20,150 bases of DNA from a virus. Each line of letters opens with the position of its first letter. Positions within the stretch are counted from its first letter, which is position 1. The position numbers and the translations under genes are program-made. Positions 19,632-20,150 of this stretch are shown here, one piece after another. Under the pieces are notes generated by a model. It searched no databases. It worked only from the letters and a program-made list of their open reading frames with translations, and was not told the DNA's origin. The DNA lies in IMG/VR virus record IMGVR_UViG_3300025732_000343, positions 1 to 20,150 of that record; one strand, written 5' to 3'.

Positions 19632-20150
19632 GTCGGTAGGTATTTATCAGGAACGAAGTGCTGGCTAATGATCTCATTCTCCACCATTTGCACGGATGCT
19701 AGCAATAGCTCGGAAATGGCGTCTATGCCATTGTAGGTCAGGAGCGCAGGCATTGCTACTTGGTGGATCTTGTTTCGTTCGGCGTTGGACGGAGCATCAA
19801 AGTATTGCTCAACATCCTCGGCAAAGTATGGGATTCCCAGCCGGGCGAAGGCTTGGAATTTCAAACCGGTGATCCCTTCCATCGGGTTTTCCCAGTGGGC
19901 GGCTTGCATGGTATCCCAGTACCAGTTTCTCACGCGAACACCCAGCTTTTTATACGACCATCGCTCCTCGAATTTCATGTTCGCGGCGATTTTCTTTCCT
20001 GGAGATTGCAAGTACGCTTTCAGCGCCGACACGCAATCCGAGAATAGCGGAAACGCAATACATTTGACTTCCCCGCTTTCCACCCAAGCAATAGAAACAC
20101 TGACTATTTCATGGGTATCCCATTCAGGTTTCAGGCCCGTGGTTTCGTAG
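19610..20150 (-). CDS. Family-A-polymerase-type 3'-5' exonuclease domain (partial; start beyond window)
   Basis: Reading back from the right edge gives Y-E-T-T-G-L-K-P-E-W (the Exo I region, with the preceding Asp falling at or past the edge), HEIVSVSIAW, ANMKFEERW (Exo II with Glu in place of Asp), WDTMQAAHWENP, GLKFQAFARLGI, and YNGIDAISE (Exo III). That is the DnaQ-like exonuclease of PolA. The frame stays open to base 20150, so the GTG at 20083 is not the start. The protein stops about 50 residues after Exo III and there is no polymerase domain here, so it is a free-standing exonuclease; a separate polymerase would lie elsewhere. It overlaps SbcC N-lobe by 22 bases and is the first visible gene of the operon. 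Confidence 0.85.
   Translation of the reverse strand, partial: YETTGLKPEWDTHEIVSVSIAWVESGEVKCIAFPLFSDCVSALKAYLQSPGKKIAANMKFEERWSYKKLGVRVRNWYWDTMQAAHWENPMEGITGLKFQAFARLGIPYFAEDVEQYFDAPSNAERNKIHQVAMPALLTYNGIDAISELLLASVQMVENEIISQHFVPDKYLPTCLNPSS

Overview
The window is a block of a tailed double-stranded DNA phage genome (free phage or prophage; no integrase, lysis, tRNA or attachment-site sequence is visible). A head-to-tail connector series, a tail tube protein, a frameshifted tail-assembly chaperone pair and a 990-residue tape measure protein indicate a long flexible-tail (siphovirus-like) particle. The host cannot be read directly. Several sequence habits (a LamG-type terminal domain, tandem G-x-C-C cysteine modules, a glycosyltransferase/methyltransferase fusion with a CSCN-type tail) resemble, from memory, proteins of Planctomycetota or Myxococcota and their uncultured freshwater phages. 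That is an inference, not an assignment.

Layout. On the plus strand, 1-13 kb is a tightly packed late morphogenesis operon. It runs: end of a LamG-like protein (1-263), an 808-residue repeat-built fibre or head-decoration candidate (267-2693), four connector/neck/terminator-type genes (2696-4227), the tail tube (4234-4698), a strong intrinsic terminator (4723-4752), the tail chaperone G and its -1 frameshift extension (4770-5440), the tape measure (5447-8419), two unrecognised tail genes (8416-9839) and a 1029-residue protein of cysteine-rich modules joined by poly-threonine linkers (9840-12929). After a 100-base gap with a hairpin comes a 672-residue fusion of a GalNAc-transferase-like glycosyltransferase, a methyltransferase-like domain and a cysteine-bearing tail (13032-15050). 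It meets a minus-strand operon whose last stop codon overlaps its own.

The minus-strand operon, read from 20150 down to 15047, is a DNA-metabolism cassette followed by sugar-transfer genes. It contains a family-A-polymerase-type 3'-5' exonuclease domain (cut by the window edge), an SbcC/Rad50 N-lobe that ends at its zinc-hook CPLC, an SbcD/Mre11 nuclease, a small zinc-ribbon-like ORF, a small coiled-coil ORF, the SbcC/Rad50 C-lobe as a separate gene, an unrecognised 76-residue protein, a GT2 glycosyltransferase and a GT-B/GT9-like glycosyltransferase. Nearly all junctions overlap or are only a few bases long, so translational coupling is likely.

Two groups stand out. One is an SbcC/Rad50 ATPase split across separate genes with the nuclease and two small ORFs between its halves. 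The other is a mucin-like Thr/Cys virion-protein candidate beside three glycosyltransferases, one resembling the enzymes that start mucin-type O-glycosylation; the tail tube carries a short Thr tail of the same kind. No gene-free stretch exceeds about 100 bases.
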